Positions 51,296-60,554 of a DNA stretch of 64,000 nucleotides are shown here, in pieces. A model generated the notes under the pieces. The model was not told the origin of the DNA and made no database searches. It saw only the letters and a list, made by a program, of their open reading frames with translations. The stretch covers positions 62,001 through 126,000 of the forward strand of contig NZ_JABASS010000004.1 in the NCBI RefSeq assembly GCF_016107545.1. The letters run 5' to 3'. Every line of letters starts with the position of its first letter. The first letter of the stretch is position 1. Both the position numbers and the translations under genes were made by a program. Origin of the DNA: Psychrobacter namhaensis (lineage in GTDB: Bacteria; Pseudomonadota; Gammaproteobacteria; Pseudomonadales; Moraxellaceae).

Positions 51296-51478
51296 ATTAG
51301 CTCCAATATAGCTGAGGAATTATTTTAATTATCAAAATATTGACCGCTATTGTATCAGTAAACAGATAGTCACTCACCTACGCATTCAGGCGTACTGACT
51401 ATATATAAACGTATTCGCAAAAAAAGCGCCTAATGCTAGACGCTACTTTTCAAATAAAAAAACCGTTCAATTTACACG

Positions 51479-52282
51479 CTAATGATTCAAAATCTTAGAC
51501 AAAAACAGTTGTGCGCGCTCACTTTTTGCTCCCTCAAAAAACTCCTCCTTACTACAGTTTTCTACGATATGCCCTTCATCCATAAAGATGATACGATTGG
51601 CCACCTGACTGGCAAAACCCATTTCGTGCGTCACACACATCATGGTCATACCATCACGTGTCAGCTCGACCATGACATCGAGCACTTCTTGAATCATCTC
51701 AGGATCAAGCGCCGAGGTTGGCTCATCAAACAGCATCGCCACAGGATCCATCGCAAGCGCCCGCGCAATCGCTACCCGCTGCTGTTGACCACCAGACAAC
51801 TCCGCTGGATATTTCGCTGCTTGTACCGTCAGACCGACGCGGTCTAGATACGCCATGGCTTTTTGCTTGGCCTCACTCTCTTTGCGTCCCAGCACTTTGA
51901 TCTGCGCAACCGTGAGGTTGTCAATGATGGTCAAATGCGGAAACAACTCAAAATGCTGAAACACCATACCCACGCGGCTGCGCAATTTAGGTAAATTGGT
52001 CTTCGGTGCCCCAACTGAGATACCATTGACCATGATCTCACCTTTTTGAAAAGGTTCCAGCCCATTTACCGTCTTAATCAAAGTAGACTTGCCACTACCC
52101 GATGGCCCACAAACGACGACCACATCGCCTTTATGTACATGGGCGGTACAGTCAGTGAGCACTTGAAAGTCGCCATACCATTTGCTGACACTGTCCATCT
52201 CAATGACCATCTCATCACTAGCATGCCCACTGTTGGTGACCAGTCCACCAAAAGCATTCATATACGTATCAGCTTCGCTCAT
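51479..52282 (-). CDS. gltL: Glutamate/aspartate ABC transporter, ATP-binding protein
   Basis: ATPase of a polar-amino-acid importer, 267 residues. It has Walker A GPSGSGKSTLIKTVNGL, signature LSGGQQQRVAIARALAMDP, Walker B AMLFDEPTSALDPEM and the switch histidine in VTHEMGF. A 30-residue polar extension precedes the usual start (IEMDSVSKWYGDFQVLTD). The ATG at 52282 follows AGGAG by 6 nt and is preferred to the GTG at 52285. It is the last gene of gltIJKL, 105 nt after gltK. Confidence 0.95.
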   Translation of the reverse strand: MSEADTYMNAFGGLVTNSGHASDEMVIEMDSVSKWYGDFQVLTDCTAHVHKGDVVVVCGPSGSGKSTLIKTVNGLEPFQKGEIMVNGISVGAPKTNLPKLRSRVGMVFQHFELFPHLTIIDNLTVAQIKVLGRKESEAKQKAMAYLDRVGLTVQAAKYPAELSGGQQQRVAIARALAMDPVAMLFDEPTSALDPEMIQEVLDVMVELTRDGMTMMCVTHEMGFASQVANRIIFMDEGHIVENCSKEEFFEGAKSERAQLFLSKILNH

Positions 52283-52387
52283 CACTGGCTCCTAACCACA
52301 TTATTTTTGATAGTCGTCATTAATAATCGTCATTAATAACCGTTGTTCAATAAAAGTTTTAAAATTAAAGTACGGACTAAGTTAATC

Positions 52388-53059
52388 TTAAAACCTTAAA
52401 CGCTTTTGTAGCTGTTGCACGCCAATGGAGGCGCTCAAACTGATGACAAAATAAACGGCACCCGCCCCTAAAATATAAGGCGTCAGTAAGCCCATTAGCT
52501 CGCCGCGGACATAGGCGGCGCGAAAAAAATCCGTCAGACCAATGGCAAACACCAGTGTCGTATCTTGGAATAAAATAATACACTGCTGCAAAATCAGTGG
52601 CAGCATCTTGCGAAAGGCTTGCGGCAAAATAACCAAGCGCATAGTCTGCCCATAAGTCATACCTAAGGCTTTAGCGGCATTAACCTGCCCACTACCAATC
52701 GATTGAATACCGGCACGGACCACCTCTGAGAAGTAAGCGGCCTCAAACATCATAAAGGCCACCACACACGAGGCAAAAGCCGCGTCAAGTTGTAGATACT
52801 TATCTGCTATCCAAAAATAAATCATCGGTACGGCAAAATAAAACCACAGTAGTACCAATAGTAGCGGTACAGAACGGAAATAATTGACGTATAGCTTCGC
52901 TGGAACTTCAAGCGCTTTGATACCAGACAAGCGCATCAATGCCAATACCGTCCCTAAGCTGATACCACCAAGAATCGCTAAAAACAATACTTTTAAAGTG
53001 GTGAGCATGCCGCCCATCAAACCCGGATAGGCCGTTGCCAACTCGGTCATCATATTCAT
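52388..53059 (-). CDS. gltK: Glutamate/aspartate ABC transporter, permease
   Basis: Inner-membrane permease of 223 residues with about five helices and the HisM-type fold. Seen are LTTLKVLFLAILGGISLGTVLALMRLS near the N-terminus, YVNYFRSVPLLLVLLWFYFAVP, and the coupling loop EVVRAGIQSIGSGQVNAAKALGMTYGQTMRLVILPQAFRKMLP containing the EAA motif. The start overlaps the gltJ stop as ATGA. It pairs with gltJ to form the channel. Confidence 0.94.
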   Translation of the reverse strand: MNMMTELATAYPGLMGGMLTTLKVLFLAILGGISLGTVLALMRLSGIKALEVPAKLYVNYFRSVPLLLVLLWFYFAVPMIYFWIADKYLQLDAAFASCVVAFMMFEAAYFSEVVRAGIQSIGSGQVNAAKALGMTYGQTMRLVILPQAFRKMLPLILQQCIILFQDTTLVFAIGLTDFFRAAYVRGELMGLLTPYILGAGAVYFVISLSASIGVQQLQKRLRF

Positions 53060-53802
53060 TTCTGACCTCCTGCAATCAGTCCAGGCACACGCAATTTACG
53101 CTCAATCAAACCCATAATAGCGATCAAGGATAGATTAAAAACCAAATAGATAATGGTCGCATAGGTATAAATTTCGATGCTGTTTTGGGTATATTCACTG
53201 ATGGTTTTGGTTTGGCTAATCAGCTCCATCACCCCCACTAAAGAGGCCACAGACGCGTTTTTAAAACAGTTGGTCAGCTCAGAGCTGAGTGGGGGCAAAA
53301 TGATACGAAACGCCTGCGGTAACAGCACTTCTTTATACACCTGCGGAATACTAAAGCCCAGCGCATAAGCGGCATTAACCTGCCCCTCAGGCAACGACTC
53401 AATACCGGTACGTACCTGTTCGACGATACGCGCGGCGGTAAATAGACCCAGACCAATACTCGCTGATAGCATGGCGGAGGTATTTGGCGATAAATCCTTA
53501 TACCACCACTCTTGAATCGTGGGCGTAAGCCACCCAGGGGCAATATAAAACCAAAAAAACAGCTGAACAAGCAGTGGAATATTGCGAAAAAATGTCACAT
53601 AAGCCGTACCAATTGTACGAGCGGTCTGATTGGGCAAGGTGCGCATGATACCAAAAACAGTACCCACCACCATGGCGATAACCCAGGCAATACTGCCAAT
53701 CAGTAACAGCCAGCCAAGCCCCGTAATCATCCAATGGATATAAAGCTCGTTACCGATACCCGTATGCTCAAAGAGCACACCCCAGTTCCAGCTATAATTC
53801 AT
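53056..53802 (-). CDS. gltJ: Glutamate/aspartate ABC transporter, permease
   Basis: Second inner-membrane permease, 248 residues, five or so helices. It starts MNYSWNWGVLFEHTG at 53802, preceded by GGAGA; the longer ORF adds eleven unlikely residues. Motifs are TAYVTFFRNIPLLVQLFFWFY and the EAA loop EQVRTGIESLPEGQVNAAYALGFSIPQVYKEVLLPQAFRIILPPL. The longer N-terminal periplasmic/first-helix region matches GltJ rather than GltK. It lies 96 nt downstream of the binding-protein gene and overlaps gltK by 4 nt. Confidence 0.94.
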   Translation of the reverse strand: MNYSWNWGVLFEHTGIGNELYIHWMITGLGWLLLIGSIAWVIAMVVGTVFGIMRTLPNQTARTIGTAYVTFFRNIPLLVQLFFWFYIAPGWLTPTIQEWWYKDLSPNTSAMLSASIGLGLFTAARIVEQVRTGIESLPEGQVNAAYALGFSIPQVYKEVLLPQAFRIILPPLSSELTNCFKNASVASLVGVMELISQTKTISEYTQNSIEIYTYATIIYLVFNLSLIAIMGLIERKLRVPGLIAGGQK

Positions 53803-53898
53803 GCTTGTCTCTCCGAGCAGCGACCAAAAAGCCAACGCGCCAGATTAACTGTGTGTGTCAATCCGAGCGCGCAAGCAAGCTATGTTGAAGGACAGTAA

Positions 53899-54882
53899 TT
53901 ACTGTGCAGGCGCCGCTTTTGGCTGCGCGCTATCATGGGGATTGGCAATCAAGGTTTTTAAGTTGTCGGACATCTCAAAGTTTAGATTGACGTTTTTCGG
54001 CGGGATCGGGTTCAAGAACCACTTGTCATAAATGCTATTGATCTCGCCTGAACTAAAGACATCGGTCAGTGCTTCATCGACCACCGCTTTGAACTCTGGG
54101 TCATCTTTACGCATCATACAACCATAAATCTCAAACGACTGCGGCTCACCCACAATCACCCACTCATCAGGATTTTTTGCTTTGGCTTTTTCGCCAGCCA
54201 GCAAGACATCATCCATCATAAAGGCATCGGCGCGGCCATTTTCTAGCATAAGAAAGCTTTCGCCATGGTCTTTTGCTGAGATAATATTGATGTCCATGTT
54301 GTTTTCGTCATTGTATTGACGAATGTAACGTTCTGAGGTCGTTCCCGCTGTCGTCACCAAGGTTTTGCCTTTTAGATCAGCAAAGTCTTGAATACCAGAG
54401 TCTTTTTTGGTCAACAAACGTGTCCCAATTTCAAAGAAACCGTTAGAGAACGCCACTTGCTTTTGTCGCTCTTCGTTGTTGGTGGTTGAGCCACATTCAA
54501 AATCTACTGTGCCGTTTTGTACCAGTGGGATGCGAGTTTGTGAGGTAATCAAGTTATAACGAACATTGAGATCTGGCATGTTTAGCTTTTGCTTTACAGC
54601 CTCGACCACTTTCATTTCTAGATCATGCGCATAGCCAATAGGCTGATTGGGGTCATCAGCGATATAAGAAAATGGAATAGAGGAGTCACGGTGACCGACC
54701 ACGATGGTGCCAGAGTCTTTGATTTTTTGTAGGGTGCCGTTGGTGTCTGCGGCGGCTTCTGTCGTTGTTGCATCGTCTGTTGACGCCGCATCAGTCGAAG
54801 TCTGATTGCTGTTATTACAGCCTACTAGGCCTAGCGCCATAAAGGCGGCCAGCGTCAACGGCTTGGAGAGTAAATAGCTCAT
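53899..54882 (-). CDS. gltI: Glutamate/aspartate ABC transporter, substrate-binding lipoprotein
   Basis: Periplasmic binding component of 327 residues. Signal MSYLLSKPLTLAAFMALGLVGC has lipobox LVGC, so the protein is probably membrane-anchored, unlike soluble E. coli GltI. An Asp/Thr/Ala-rich linker follows, then the solute-binding fold: LQKIKDSGTIVVGHRDSSIPFSY, GYAHDLEMKVVEAVKQ, RIPLVQNGTVDFECGSTTNNEERQKQVAFSNGFFE, and FLMLENGRADAFMMDDVLLAG. The ATG at 54882 is chosen for its AAAGGA ribosome site. Heads gltIJKL, with its promoter in the 367-bp gap to the divergent hslO. Confidence 0.94.
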   Translation of the reverse strand: MSYLLSKPLTLAAFMALGLVGCNNSNQTSTDAASTDDATTTEAAADTNGTLQKIKDSGTIVVGHRDSSIPFSYIADDPNQPIGYAHDLEMKVVEAVKQKLNMPDLNVRYNLITSQTRIPLVQNGTVDFECGSTTNNEERQKQVAFSNGFFEIGTRLLTKKDSGIQDFADLKGKTLVTTAGTTSERYIRQYNDENNMDINIISAKDHGESFLMLENGRADAFMMDDVLLAGEKAKAKNPDEWVIVGEPQSFEIYGCMMRKDDPEFKAVVDEALTDVFSSGEINSIYDKWFLNPIPPKNVNLNFEMSDNLKTLIANPHDSAQPKAAPAQ

Positions 54883-55249
54883 GAAATACATCCTTTTATC
54901 ACAATATTGAACGAGTGTTTTGACACACAGGCCTGACTATTCGACCTTATTGCCACGCATCCGTGTGGTTGTTGCTGTTGTTTATCACAATGCAACTTAA
55001 TGTTACTGTACAACAAATTAAGGGGTGTAGGTAAACTTTTTTTAAGGAGACTGACATTTAAAAATTATTAGTCATTTGCGTTAATGACAGCGTAATAAGA
55101 AGACAGCATTTATGGACGACCCTTACCTCTATTTATCCCATACATTCTGTCAAAGAGGGACCATACCTCTCGGAAAACTGCTATAGGCAATTGATAAATC
55201 ACAAGGAATCCCCATAAAGCTAACAACTTCTTAATACTACAAATGACCT
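54883..55249. other. Intergenic region between divergent gltI and hslO
   Basis: 367 bp without a gene or strong repeat. It should hold divergent promoters; I could not identify any hexamer pair with confidence. Confidence 0.5.
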
Positions 55250-56230
55250 ATGACACAAGATACTCAAGCCCCAAATACAGAACGCCAAACCGCTGGCAAC
55301 CATAGCGACAACGACGTACGCCAACGCTTCTTTATTGAAGATTCACCCGTGCGCGGTGACGTGGTGCGCCTATCACGCAGTTATGCAAGTACCATTGCCC
55401 AAAAGCCCTATCCTGAAGCCATCAAACGCCTGTTGGGTGAAATGCTAACAGCCGCAAGTTTGCTTATCAGTACCGTGAAAATTAATGGTCACCTGTCCAT
55501 TCAACTACAGTCATCAGACAGCGACAGTTTGCTCAATTGGGCGATGGCTGAGTGCGATCAAGACGGCATCATTCGTGCCCTTGCCAGCTGGAAAGGCGAG
55601 ACTGATGAGCAAGTGCAAGCTTGGGAAAACATGACGCATGCCAAAGAAGCATTTGCTGAACTGGGCGCAATGGGCCAAGGTGTGTTGTTTATCAATATTC
55701 AGCCGGAAGGTGGCGAACCGTATCAAGGTATCGTTGAGCGTAGCCATGATAATTTGGCTGACTGCTTAGCACATTATCAAAAACAATCGGCGCAGATTCC
55801 AACGCTCATTAGCTTAGCATCTGACGGCTTACAAGCAGGTGGCATGTTGGTACAAATGCTGCCTCGTACCGCTGAAGAAAACTATGAAGTTGAGCAAAAC
55901 CAAGATGCGGGTATCGATGATGATTTGTGGACACGCTTGTCTGTATTGACACGCACCCTCAAGTCAGAAGAGCTGACCACACTGGATGCTAATGAAATTC
56001 TGTATCGCTTGTACCATGAAGAAAACGTGGTGGCACCCGAGCCGGTTGAGCTATCGTTTGGCTGCACCTGCTCACGCGAAAAATGTGAGATGGCAATCGA
56101 GCAAATTGGCGAGGCGGAAGCTTTGGATATCGTCGAAGAGCAAGGCGGCACGTTTGAGATGGATTGCGGTTTTTGCGGTGAAATGTATAAATTTGATAAA
56201 GATGATGTGGCAGCGATATTCGCCGACTAG
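55250..56230 (+). CDS. hslO: 33 kDa redox-regulated chaperonin Hsp33
   Basis: Hsp33 is a holdase chaperone activated by oxidation under heat and oxidative stress. The 326-residue protein has the N-terminal core (RSYASTIAQKPYPEAIKRLLGEMLTAASLL, piecewise as RLLGEMLTAASLL and ISTVKINGHLSIQLQ) and the C-terminal zinc domain with four cysteines: CTC (in FGCTCSREKCEMA) and CGFCGE near residues 305-310. There is an extra Cys in EKC. About 25 polar residues precede the family start at RFFIEDSPVRG. It is monocistronic with a strong terminator. Confidence 0.95.
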   Translation: MTQDTQAPNTERQTAGNHSDNDVRQRFFIEDSPVRGDVVRLSRSYASTIAQKPYPEAIKRLLGEMLTAASLLISTVKINGHLSIQLQSSDSDSLLNWAMAECDQDGIIRALASWKGETDEQVQAWENMTHAKEAFAELGAMGQGVLFINIQPEGGEPYQGIVERSHDNLADCLAHYQKQSAQIPTLISLASDGLQAGGMLVQMLPRTAEENYEVEQNQDAGIDDDLWTRLSVLTRTLKSEELTTLDANEILYRLYHEENVVAPEPVELSFGCTCSREKCEMAIEQIGEAEALDIVEEQGGTFEMDCGFCGEMYKFDKDDVAAIFAD

Positions 56231-56264
56231 TTTTTCTGAACAATCTAGGTTTAATCGTAAATTT

Positions 56265-56297
56265 AAAAACCCCTAAGCGTGATGCTTGGGGTTTTTT
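56265..56297 (+). terminator. Terminator of hslO
   Basis: Stem AAAAACCCCTAAGC / GCTTGGGGTTTTT (one bulge) with a GTGAT loop, 35 nt past the stop codon. Confidence 0.88.
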
Positions 56298-56384
56298 GTT
56301 TTTAGAAGTTTTAAAGGTTGTCTCACTACTCTATTTGAACCATTTTTATTTTTTTACTATTTTCTATATAGTTAAAAAAAATAT

Positions 56385-57872
56385 CTATAGCGATAACGCC
56401 AAACTTTTAGGGTAAGAGTATATCCGAGGTTTGTCCACGTAGTCGCTGCGGCCATTGTCTAGTAACCATGCAACCACTTGCTCACGAACCCTTCTACTAT
56501 GGATTAAGTTCACATGACTCACGCCATAAAACACCGCTTTATGCCCCTCTGGCACAAATAACGCGTGCTCAGCATCGTCCTCGCCCAGCGCAGATGCGAC
56601 CGACACCAGACCATCACCCAAGAGACTGGTCATTTTAGAGTCATAATGCGTCTCGACCAAAGCGCTAGCGACAAAATAGGTTTTGATACCACTTGGCAAA
56701 CGTGCAGGATGGCGAAAGTCTTGTGGCAGTACGCTGCGTCCCTCTAGCGCCTTCCAATCAGCATCACGGGTACTGCCATGCCGCAGATCAATAATACCCG
56801 CACTACGCATGTCACCAAGCTTGGCAAGTGAGCCTGCAAACGGCAGCTTGGCGATTATATCCTGTACATGATTGCCAATACGCTCTAGCATCGCACCATG
56901 ATGCGGCGAGCCGAGCGTGATGAGATTGCCCACTCGTTTTACCCAGTCCAAGTGATCTTGCTCCCCGTAAAACAGCGCACTACGCGCGACCAAGCCGCCC
57001 ATACTATGGCCGACCAAATCTATCTGACTGATATTGGGGCTATTATCGACCAATTCTTGCAGCACTTGCGAGAGCTTACGACCACTACGTGAGATACGTC
57101 GTCCCGTATTATAATCAAGATATAAAACTGTCGCCGCAGGCTGGCTGCGATCGATGGCATCGCCTAGTCCATGACCGTCTGTTGATTGCCAGCTCAAATG
57201 ACTCATACACAGACCATGACATAAAATGATGACGCGCCCTGATAGAGCCTCGCATTGCGGATTGCCGTCTTTGTCATATAGCACCATCGGAATCGCAAGG
57301 GCGTTTTTATGATTCACCAGATGGTCGCCCATGACGCCATTGATCACATTGACCAGTTTTTTTAATGAGTCCGGCAATGGCTGAGCGTTTTTTTGGCTCA
57401 TGACGGTTTTATACAGTCGCAGCACTGCTGCTAGATTGTTACCTACCTTCAGCATAATGTGGCGTATCGTGCCATAGATACGCCCAGTGATACCGCGCTG
57501 CCAATTATTCAGATGCCTGTCGTTAAATCGTCCTAAAGGACGCAATATCACTTCTCGGTGGATGGCCTCCACAATATCAGTCACCTCAACCACACCCATG
57601 GTCGCAAGCTGCGCCAATCCTTCAAAGAAGTCAGCCAATGTGACAGGCTTCGTTGTTGTCTCATTGCCATCATCCGCCAGCAGTTTGCCCAACTCTTCCA
57701 CATCGATTGCTTCGAGTTGGTCGATCTGCTCATACACATCACTGTGTGATGGGACACTGCTGTCTGAGGAAAAATGCGCCTCAAGCTCATGCCGCGTCCG
57801 AGCACCGCTATTGGTGCTGCCACAGCGAATACTGTCGTTGTAAAACAAGTTGGGACTACTCATAGCGTTCAT
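56385..57872 (-). CDS. Alpha/beta hydrolase (lipase-like)
   Basis: A 495-residue hydrolase with the alpha/beta-fold catalytic part in the C-terminal two thirds: oxyanion segment VIILCHGLCMSHLSWQ, nucleophile elbow IDLVGHSMGGLVARSALFYG (Ser in GHSMG), NLITLGSPHHGAML (GSPHxG as in PGAP1-like and triacylglycerol lipases), and a likely catalytic His in GVSHVNLIHS. The first 200 residues contain DVYEQIDQLEAIDVEEL and GRIYGTIRHIMLKVG and lack a signal peptide, so the enzyme is probably cytoplasmic or peripheral. Substrate unknown; ester or lipid hydrolysis is likely. The ATG at 57872 has no strong ribosome site. Confidence 0.82.
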   Translation of the reverse strand: MNAMSSPNLFYNDSIRCGSTNSGARTRHELEAHFSSDSSVPSHSDVYEQIDQLEAIDVEELGKLLADDGNETTTKPVTLADFFEGLAQLATMGVVEVTDIVEAIHREVILRPLGRFNDRHLNNWQRGITGRIYGTIRHIMLKVGNNLAAVLRLYKTVMSQKNAQPLPDSLKKLVNVINGVMGDHLVNHKNALAIPMVLYDKDGNPQCEALSGRVIILCHGLCMSHLSWQSTDGHGLGDAIDRSQPAATVLYLDYNTGRRISRSGRKLSQVLQELVDNSPNISQIDLVGHSMGGLVARSALFYGEQDHLDWVKRVGNLITLGSPHHGAMLERIGNHVQDIIAKLPFAGSLAKLGDMRSAGIIDLRHGSTRDADWKALEGRSVLPQDFRHPARLPSGIKTYFVASALVETHYDSKMTSLLGDGLVSVASALGEDDAEHALFVPEGHKAVFYGVSHVNLIHSRRVREQVVAWLLDNGRSDYVDKPRIYSYPKSLALSL

Positions 57873-57971
57873 GACATTGGCACATTTAGCGAAAAAGGAT
57901 AGCTTTCTATACTAGCTCTTAAACCTGATAAATAGAAGAGAGTGATTTGTATATAAGTTTGTTCGCAGAAA

Positions 57972-58003
57972 AACAAAAACCCCAAGCCATCACTTGAGGT
58001 TCT
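57972..58003 (-). terminator. Terminator downstream of phoX
   Basis: Stem AACCTCAAG / CTTGGGGTT (one mismatch) followed by TTTTTGTTTTT on the minus strand, about 45 nt after the stop. Confidence 0.7.
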
Positions 58004-58046
58004 TACTGTCTAACCGTTCAATGCCTTTTAGATACCGATAAGCTTT

Positions 58047-60290
58047 TTATGTCGCACTATCTGTTGCATTAAATGACTCTGCCAGTATGACATCGCCATC
58101 TTCCTTAGTAATCATCACCGTTGCTGAGCGCGGCGTACTACCGCCTGCGACCGCTCCCCATGTATTACCGGGATGTTGGATATTAATAAAGAGTGTTTTG
58201 AAGTCTGGGGTCATGGTAATCCCAGTCACCTCGCAGCCTTCAGGGCCGACAAAAAACCGTTTGATATTATCATTACTGGCCGGCATCCCAACTCGCGTTT
58301 GCTGTCCTGCTGACGTGGTTATGGTAGTGCCATCGCTGACGTTACCAGGCAGCGCTGCCAGTAACATACAGCTGCTGGTATCGGTATAAGCCCCATCATC
58401 CGTCTGAATCCACAACACCCCGCGTGGATCAAAGTACAGACCATCAGGAGACGATAAGTCATTACTGGCATTTAATTGCGACAAGTTTTCTGCGGCCAGA
58501 TCATAAGGCGTGGCAAACAGATAAATATCCCACTCAAAACTCAGCGCCGTATGATCGCCGCCCGCTTCTGCCCAGCGGATAATATGACCATTATCATTGC
58601 CACGCTCTTTGCCACCCACTTGATAGCTGCGCGGATTGGCTGCGGAAAGCGGTTGGTCGTCATCGACGCCGCGATTTTTATTGTTGGTCAAGGTCACATA
58701 CACCTCGCCTGTCATCGGACTGACGGATACCCATTCGGGTCGATCCATTTTGGTGGCACCAACCACATCCGCTGCGGCACGAGCAAAGACCAGCACCTCA
58801 TCTTGTCCATTAAAAGGCAACGCGCTGTTAGACGTATCCAAGCCATTTTGACCATGGATCAAGGCCTTCCATGCACCACTGCCATCTTCATTAAAAATAG
58901 CAACATATAGTGTGCCGTCATTTAGATATTTGTCGCCTGCTTTTAGGCCGCCGCCGATATCCGCATTTGACCACATGGCTTTGGAGACAAACTTATAGAT
59001 ATACTCGCCTCGCGCATCATCACCCATATAAAAGACCACGGGTTTGCCTTGTTCAACTGGCGCATACGCACAGTTCTCATGCGCGAAACGTCCCATTGCG
59101 GTACGCTTTTGTGGCACAGAGTTTTGATCAAAAGGGTCAATTTCTGTGATAAACCCAAAGGTGTTAAAGCCATTCCGATAATCTTCAGTAGCGTTTACAC
59201 CAACCGCTGTCATATCCCAGCGTGAAAACTCATCTGTTAGGGTGGCATCTTTAGCATTAGGCGTGTGCCATAGATATTTTGAGCCGGGAGAATTTTCTGG
59301 TGCGCCGTAACGCTCGCGACCATAGTTATGCCCAGCACTTAGTTGACTGGCATCTTGCCCACGCGCAAACACGCCTAAAAAGTTTTCTTCTGTGGTCAGG
59401 TACGTGCCCCAAGGCGACAATCCTGCACCGCAGTTATTATTAATGCCGCGAGTCTGAAAACCCGTTGGGTCAAACTTAGTCTTCACCAAATCAGAGCCAG
59501 CGACAGGGCCGGCTAGTTGCGCTGTCGTACTGCTGGTGATACGCCGATTGTATTTTGAATTTGCTACCATCTCATAGCCCATGCCATCCGCTCGGCGGGT
59601 CATCTCCACCACTGCCACTCCATGACAGTTGACTTCACGGCGCACATCACTGGCAAGACGACGATTTTGAAACAAAGGCGCGGCATCATTGTCTCGAATG
59701 ACATAGTAACCAAACGGACTTAAATCGCTACTGTTCACGTATTCATGATTCATCACCAGCAGACCATTTTCTGCCGCTTTGGCATCATAGGCATTGCCCT
59801 CTTTGCCAAAAAACCACATACCATCATGGTTGTCGCCCATGCGCCATTCAAAGGACTCAGCCGACTGCTCACGATTGTCTTTCCAATCTTCAATCCCAGA
59901 CATCAGCGGTGTGCCAAGGGGCAATATCATTTCCGCTTTATAACCTTCTGCTACCGTCATGGTTTCGGCCGTTGAGTGCGCCACGGCTGTAAACTTCAAG
60001 GTTTCAGGGCGTTTTAAATCACCTTGGGCAGGAATAGCCGCATCATTGCCGTTTTCTATGATAGGCCTGCTACCGTTGTCATCATCGTCACTACAACCAA
60101 CCAAAGGTAGCGCCCCAAAAAACGCCGCAGCCGTCAATCCTGTGCCGCCTTTTAGAATGCTACGACGGTTTAGACGACGATTGATAACGGTCTGAAAATC
60201 AGTGTTATTGGTCGGGTTTGAGTCTTCAACGATTTCGTGCGCGAGTTCTGGTTCTTTATTTAACTCTTTTCCTTTATTTAACAGTGTCAT
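58047..60290 (-). CDS. PhoX family phosphatase, Tat-exported
   Basis: Member of the PhoX/DUF839 calcium-dependent phosphatase family, 747 residues. The N-terminus carries a twin-arginine motif NRRSILKGGTGLTAAAFFGA followed by LPLVGCSDDDD, a combination that suggests Tat export and possible lipidation of the Cys. Family motifs include NHEYVNSSDLSPFG, NCHGVAVVEMTR, NCGAGLSPWGTYLTTEENF, NENCAYAPVEQGKPVVFYMGDDARGEYIYKF (as pieces) and LWIQTDDGAY, FVGPEGCEVTGITMTPDFKTLFINIQHPG. The start at 60290 follows AGGTGA; a TTG at 60296 is not needed. Phosphate limitation may regulate it but no Pho box was identified. Confidence 0.9.
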   Translation of the reverse strand: MTLLNKGKELNKEPELAHEIVEDSNPTNNTDFQTVINRRLNRRSILKGGTGLTAAAFFGALPLVGCSDDDDNGSRPIIENGNDAAIPAQGDLKRPETLKFTAVAHSTAETMTVAEGYKAEMILPLGTPLMSGIEDWKDNREQSAESFEWRMGDNHDGMWFFGKEGNAYDAKAAENGLLVMNHEYVNSSDLSPFGYYVIRDNDAAPLFQNRRLASDVRREVNCHGVAVVEMTRRADGMGYEMVANSKYNRRITSSTTAQLAGPVAGSDLVKTKFDPTGFQTRGINNNCGAGLSPWGTYLTTEENFLGVFARGQDASQLSAGHNYGRERYGAPENSPGSKYLWHTPNAKDATLTDEFSRWDMTAVGVNATEDYRNGFNTFGFITEIDPFDQNSVPQKRTAMGRFAHENCAYAPVEQGKPVVFYMGDDARGEYIYKFVSKAMWSNADIGGGLKAGDKYLNDGTLYVAIFNEDGSGAWKALIHGQNGLDTSNSALPFNGQDEVLVFARAAADVVGATKMDRPEWVSVSPMTGEVYVTLTNNKNRGVDDDQPLSAANPRSYQVGGKERGNDNGHIIRWAEAGGDHTALSFEWDIYLFATPYDLAAENLSQLNASNDLSSPDGLYFDPRGVLWIQTDDGAYTDTSSCMLLAALPGNVSDGTTITTSAGQQTRVGMPASNDNIKRFFVGPEGCEVTGITMTPDFKTLFINIQHPGNTWGAVAGGSTPRSATVMITKEDGDVILAESFNATDSAT

Positions 60291-60471
60291 TATCAATCAC
60301 CTTGCAGTTGGCTGGATTGGCGTAAAACGATGAGCGCGACTTAACGTTCCGTCCGCCAAAGTAAGAATTACGCCTAAGTCTACTGATGGTTTATGACAGT
60401 ATGTTGAAAACTCGATGACAATCTAATGACAAGATTTGATGAGGGTGATAGCCATTAAGATACCCCTAAAA

Positions 60472-60507
60472 GCAACAACCCCCAAGCAATCACTTGAGGG
60501 TTGTTGA
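60472..60507 (-). terminator. Probable terminator downstream of the FAH-family gene
   Basis: Strong stem CAACAACCCTCAAG / CTTGGGGGTTGTTG (one mismatch) but only a short GCTTTTA tail on the minus strand. Very similar in sequence to the phoX terminator hairpin (both contain CCCAAGCNATCACTTGAGG). Confidence 0.6.
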
Positions 60508-60554
60508 GAATGCACACTGAGTCGAAAAAATATACTATTGCTGCTATAAAAGAC

